A stretch of DNA of 64,000 bases from Actinoplanes solisilvae. GTDB taxonomy: Bacteria; Actinomycetota; Actinomycetes; Mycobacteriales; Micromonosporaceae. The notes under the pieces are model-generated. The model saw only the letters and a program-made list of their open reading frames with translations, did not search any database and had not been told where the DNA came from. Below, one piece after another: positions 60,931 through 64,000 of this stretch. Each line of letters begins with the position of its first letter. The stretch's first letter is position 1. The translations under genes and the position numbers were made by a program. The DNA is taken from assembly GCF_003999975.1 (NCBI RefSeq), contig NZ_RJAC01000001.1:744001-808000 (forward strand), in the 5' to 3' direction.

Positions 60931-61806
60931 ATGACCGTCGACGTCGGGTTGTTCGGGCCGGATTCCGTCACCTGGAAGCTCCACCAGGAACCGATCCTGC
61001 TGCTCGGCGGCCTGCGCTCGCTCTACCTGCAGGCCCTGCATCCACGCGCGGTCGCCGGCGTCAACCAGAACTCGGGCTATCGCTCCGACCCCTGGGGCCG
61101 CCTGATGCGTACCTCCGACTATGTCGGCACGATCGTCTACGGCTCCACGGCGGAGGTCGAGCAGGCCGCCGGCCGCCTGCGCCGCTTGCACGCGCGCATG
61201 ATCGCGACCGACCCGCGCACCGGCAAGACCTTCCGCATCGACGAGCCCGACCTGCTGCGCTGGGTGCACGTCGCCGAGGTCGAGTCGTTCCTGACCACGG
61301 CGATCCGGGCCGGTGTCGGGCTGACCGCCGACGAGGTCGACCGCTATTACACCGAGCAGCTCAGAGCGGCCGAGCTGGTCGGTCTCGACCCCGCGACGGT
61401 CCCCGCCAGCGCGGCTGAGGTGGACGCCTATTACGCGGCCATGCGCCCCGGACTGGGCCTGACCAAGGACAGTGCCGAGACCGCCGTCTTCCTGACCGTG
61501 CCGCCCGTGCCCGACCTGTGGAGCAACCGCGCCCTGCGGCTGGGTCTCACGCTCGGCCCGGCCCGCTGGGCCTACTTCGGCGTCGCCGGCACCGCGATCG
61601 GCCTGCTGCCGCCCTGGGCCCGGCGCCTTTACGGCGGACTCGGCCTGCCCACGACCGACGTGACCGCCGGCCTCTCCGCCCGAGGCATGCGCCTGCTGCT
61701 GGCCACGATCTTCCGCACCCTCCCGAGCGAATATCGCATCAGCCCCATGCGCCGCACAGCCCTGGCCCGCGTGAACAAGAGCCAGCGTGAGCAAGAGCCA
61801 GCGTGA
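60931..61806 (+). CDS. MpaB-family (DUF2236) oxygenase
   Basis: 291 residues. GLRSLYLQALHPRAVAGVNQNSGY, the GRLMRTSDYVGTIVYGS block, and LLRWVHVAEVESFLTT contain the conserved His and Arg residues of the MpaB/rubber-oxygenase haem family. No signal peptide. A late helix-rich part ends STLSEYRISP-like (LPSEYRISPMRR). Its C terminus runs into a 16-base tandem repeat, which sets where translation stops. Substrate unknown. Confidence 0.82.
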   Translation: MTVDVGLFGPDSVTWKLHQEPILLLGGLRSLYLQALHPRAVAGVNQNSGYRSDPWGRLMRTSDYVGTIVYGSTAEVEQAAGRLRRLHARMIATDPRTGKTFRIDEPDLLRWVHVAEVESFLTTAIRAGVGLTADEVDRYYTEQLRAAELVGLDPATVPASAAEVDAYYAAMRPGLGLTKDSAETAVFLTVPPVPDLWSNRALRLGLTLGPARWAYFGVAGTAIGLLPPWARRLYGGLGLPTTDVTAGLSARGMRLLLATIFRTLPSEYRISPMRRTALARVNKSQREQEPA

Positions 61807-61880
61807 ACAAAAGCTGGCGTGAACAAAAGCTGGCGTGAACAAGAGCTGGCGTGAACAAGAGCTGGCGTGAACAAGAGCTA
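61769..61880. repeat. 16-bp tandem repeat across two convergent gene ends
   Basis: Seven contiguous copies of GCGTGAACAAGAGCTG or close variants, starting at 61769, 61785, 61801, 61817, 61833, 61849 and 61865. Because 16 is not a multiple of three, each copy shifts frame. The MpaB-like gene stops within the third copy, and the RecB-like gene ends in the last. Confidence 0.9.
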
Positions 61881-62762
61881 CTCGGTCAGGTGCTCGACGG
61901 ACGCCCACGGGTCTTTGCTCGCCGCTTCTTTCCCGGCGGGGCAGCTCTTGCGGAAGTCGCACCAGGAGCAGAGCGCCCCCGGGTTGGTCGGGAACTCGGC
62001 GTCGGCGTCGGCGCCCCCGGCCACGGCCCGCTCGGCGGCCATGATGTCGCGGGCCGTCTGTTCCGCCCGGCGCACCTGACGGTCGAGCGATTCCTCGGTG
62101 TGCTCGTGGACGGCCACCGTGCCGGTCGGCAGATGGTGCAACTCGACGCGGTAGCTCGGGCGGCGGAAGACGCGCGAGGCCGCGTACGCGTAGAGCGCCA
62201 GCGCCTGCGACCCGCGTGCGTCGTCGGCGTCAAGACCGGAGCGGCCGGTCTTGTAGTCGACGATCACCGCCTCGGGGCCGTCGGGGCCCTGACGTGAGTC
62301 GATGCGGTCGGCGCGGCCGTTGAAGGCCAGCACCGCCGTCTTGGTCGCCACCACCCGTTCGACGCCCAGTGGCTCGTCGGCCGGGTCGAGGCCGCGCACG
62401 TAGGTCTCGAGCCAGCGCAGCGCCGCCCGGTAGACGACCCTTTCCTGATCGACGTCGCGGTAGCCCTCGCGCACCCAGGTGGCCTTGAGCAGCTTGGGCA
62501 GCGCGTCGAGCTCGCGACTCGCGGTCGGCAACGCGTACCAGTTCTTCAGCGCCGTGTGGACACTCGCGCCCAGCGAATTGTGGGCCCAGGGCGGACCCTT
62601 GGGCGGCGCCGGGCGGTCGACGTAGGAATGCCGGTAGCGGCGGGGACAGTCCGCGTATGCCCCGAGCTTGCTCGGTGTGCACACGAAGAGCCGCTCGGGC
62701 ATGCCGTCGAAGCCGAGCTGCTCGGGAACCACGCTGGGGGAAGAGCGTCTGGTGGAGGGCAC
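61878..62762 (-). CDS. RecB-family PD-(D/E)XK nuclease with Fe-S cysteines
   Basis: 294 residues from a GTG with AGGA upstream. First Cys in YADCPRRYRHSYVD, then nuclease motif VIVDYKTGRSG (Asp and Lys of PD-xK), RADRIDSR, and a C-terminal CSWCDFRKSCPAG completing the four-Cys Fe-S cluster typical of AddB/Cas4-like exonucleases. A stand-alone actinobacterial exonuclease family; DNA repair role inferred. No Cas genes nearby. Confidence 0.87.
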   Translation of the reverse strand: MPSTRRSSPSVVPEQLGFDGMPERLFVCTPSKLGAYADCPRRYRHSYVDRPAPPKGPPWAHNSLGASVHTALKNWYALPTASRELDALPKLLKATWVREGYRDVDQERVVYRAALRWLETYVRGLDPADEPLGVERVVATKTAVLAFNGRADRIDSRQGPDGPEAVIVDYKTGRSGLDADDARGSQALALYAYAASRVFRRPSYRVELHHLPTGTVAVHEHTEESLDRQVRRAEQTARDIMAAERAVAGGADADAEFPTNPGALCSWCDFRKSCPAGKEAASKDPWASVEHLTE

Positions 62763-62799
62763 GGGACAATCCTGCCAGCCGGGTCTGACAAAAAGCCCG

Positions 62800-63417
62800 T
62801 CAGCCCTCCCCGAGGTAGAGCTGGACAAATGCGTCGACAGCGTCCGCGATCAACTGGACGGCGATGGCCGCGAGCAGCAGACCGGCGATCCGGGTGAGCA
62901 CCTCGATGCCCGCCGGACGCAGCAGCTTGACGATCACGCCCGAGAACCGCAGCACCAGCCAGACCGCCAGCATGACCAGCACGATCCCGATGCCGATCAC
63001 CGCATATTCACCGGTGCCGTCGGCCCGGCGTACGAAAAGCATGGTTGCGACGATCGCACCCGGCCCGGCCAGCAGGGGCGTCCCGATCGGCACCAGCGCG
63101 ACGTTGCTGGTCCCGCCCTGTTCGGACGGCTCGTCGGCCTTGCCGGTGAGCAGCTGCAACGCCACCAGGATGAGCAGCAGACCGCCCGCACCCTGCAGCG
63201 CGGGCAGTTCGACGTGCAGATAGTCGAGCAGCGTCTGCCCGGCCACGGCGAAGCCGACGATCACACCGAGCGCGAGCAGCACAGCCTGGGTGCCGGCCTT
63301 CGCTCGGGCCTTCGCGTCCATCGTTCCGGTCAGCGCGAGGAACACCGGGACCATGCCCGGCGGGTCGACGATCACCAGCAGGGTCACGAAGACCTCGCCG
63401 AGCATCTTCAGATTCAC
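62800..63417 (-). CDS. MarC-family membrane protein
   Basis: 205 residues, six helices. VTLLVIVDPPGMVPVFLALT at the N terminus is the MarC signature; PIGTPLLAGPGAIVATML mid-protein matches the second repeat of the family. GTG start. MarC proteins have no proven function despite the multiple-antibiotic-resistance name. Confidence 0.88.
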   Translation of the reverse strand: MNLKMLGEVFVTLLVIVDPPGMVPVFLALTGTMDAKARAKAGTQAVLLALGVIVGFAVAGQTLLDYLHVELPALQGAGGLLLILVALQLLTGKADEPSEQGGTSNVALVPIGTPLLAGPGAIVATMLFVRRADGTGEYAVIGIGIVLVMLAVWLVLRFSGVIVKLLRPAGIEVLTRIAGLLLAAIAVQLIADAVDAFVQLYLGEG

Positions 63418-63468
63418 CCGATCACGGTAGGTGGCGGGCCGCTTCTGCGCAGTTCGGTGCGGCCAGCG

Positions 63469-64000
63469 TCACCCCAGCACGGGCACTCCGGTCGCGGCCG
63501 AGACGATTTTCTCGTACGACTCCGGGGCGGTGAGGAAGTCTCCGAGCTGAACCGTCTTGTGCGTGCCGTGAAAGTCGGACGACCCGGTGACCACGAGGCC
63601 GAGCTCGTCGGCGAGCGCGCGCACGTGGGCCCGTTCGGCCGGTGAGTGATCTTCGTGGTCGGCCTCGAGCCCGAAGAGTCCCGCCTCGGCGAGCTCGACG
63701 ATCAGCCGGTCGGGTACGACTCGTCCGCGCGACGTCGCCCGGGGATGGGCGAAGACCGTGACCCCGCCCGCGACCCGTACGGCGCGCACCGCCTCGAAAA
63801 CGTCAAGATCAGCCTTCGGTACGAAGTATCGGGCGCCCAGCCAGCGCGAGGCGAACGCCTCACTGGTCGTCCGCACCAGCCCGGCCCGGATGAGAGCCTG
63901 CGCGATGTGCGGCCGCCCGACCGAGCCGCCTGCCGCGTAGCCGTACACCTCGTTCCAGGTGATCGGCACCCCGTCGGCGCTGAGCTTGGCCACGATCTTC
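63469..64000 (-). CDS. PHP-domain phosphoesterase, C-terminal part (start outside the window)
   Basis: 177 codons are visible and the frame stays open to the window edge. Metal-binding motifs of PHP phosphatases are present: VTVFAHPRA (His), GLFGLEADHEDHSP and VVTGSSDFHGTHK (Ser-Asp-Phe-His). The arrangement resembles RNase AM / 3',5'-nucleotide phosphatases (YciV/TrpH-like). The N-terminal catalytic HxH must lie beyond 64000. Confidence 0.85.
   Translation of the reverse strand, partial: KIVAKLSADGVPITWNEVYGYAAGGSVGRPHIAQALIRAGLVRTTSEAFASRWLGARYFVPKADLDVFEAVRAVRVAGGVTVFAHPRATSRGRVVPDRLIVELAEAGLFGLEADHEDHSPAERAHVRALADELGLVVTGSSDFHGTHKTVQLGDFLTAPESYEKIVSAATGVPVLG

Noticed and set aside
61878..62762. 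RecB-like nuclease as Cas4
   Set aside because: The four-Cys nuclease layout is shared with AddB-like exonucleases; no CRISPR or cas gene lies near and the C terminus fits the stand-alone actinobacterial family.

Overview
The window is about 64 kb of high-GC chromosome with dense, short-spaced genes, many GTG starts and frequent 4-base stop/start overlaps. Gene content and order (rsmI/pmt next to metG, tatD, rsmA, ispE and an ABC-F gene; galU-glp-rimJ-sepX; FmdB and 5-formyl-THF ligase together) point to an actinomycete. I infer Micromonosporaceae, probably Actinoplanes or a close relative; that placement rests on recognition, not on a search. No phage, plasmid, insertion sequence, rRNA or CRISPR array is visible. 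Two tRNA genes are present (Gln-TTG, Ala-CGC).

Region by region. 1-2.8 kb: trpS (partial), galE-galK and a small acidic protein. 2.8-10.2 kb: an arabinan/arabinoxylan locus read leftward (GH51 arabinofuranosidase, solute-binding lipoprotein, two permeases, secreted GH43) with its own LacI regulator and a shared 12-bp operator. 10.3-16.1 kb: an anti-sigma-like ATPase, cysD-cysN-cysQ sulfate activation, and a large polyprenyl sugar-phosphate transferase. 16.2-20.9 kb: pth, rplY, prs, glmU, tRNA-Gln. 20.98-22.03 kb: a small accessory patch with a frameshifted HTH-type gene. 22.2-24.5 kb: fatty-acid desaturase with a TetR regulator, and a DUF4383 membrane protein. 24.5-36.5 kb: housekeeping block (ABC-F, ispE, rsmA, tatD, metG, rsmI, pmt) with several unknowns. 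36.5-40.9 kb: an unusually AT-rich, repeat-bearing 875-base spacer followed by a low-complexity anchored protein translationally coupled to a fused polysaccharide deacetylase/glycosyltransferase. 40.9-44.9 kb: a degenerate GAF-kinase protein, a secreted choice-of-anchor protein, a LacI gene remnant, an ECF sigma factor and an alpha/beta hydrolase. 45.0-51.0 kb: a signalling cassette (SARP-FHA regulator, two coupled one-pass membrane proteins, a Ser/Thr kinase) beside tRNA-Ala. 51.2-54.9 kb: sepX, rimJ, glp and galU. 55-64 kb: a diguanylate cyclase, folate and FmdB genes, small conserved proteins, a Fur-type regulator, an MpaB-like oxygenase, a RecB-like nuclease, MarC and a partial PHP phosphoesterase.

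The best candidate for an undescribed system is the 45-51 kb cassette. Two membrane proteins of unknown function lie between an EmbR-like SARP-FHA regulator and a receptor kinase. They share a cytoplasmic helical domain with each other, and a two-cysteine extracellular module both with each other and with the kinase ectodomain. This suggests a dedicated envelope-sensing phospho-relay that ends in transcription.
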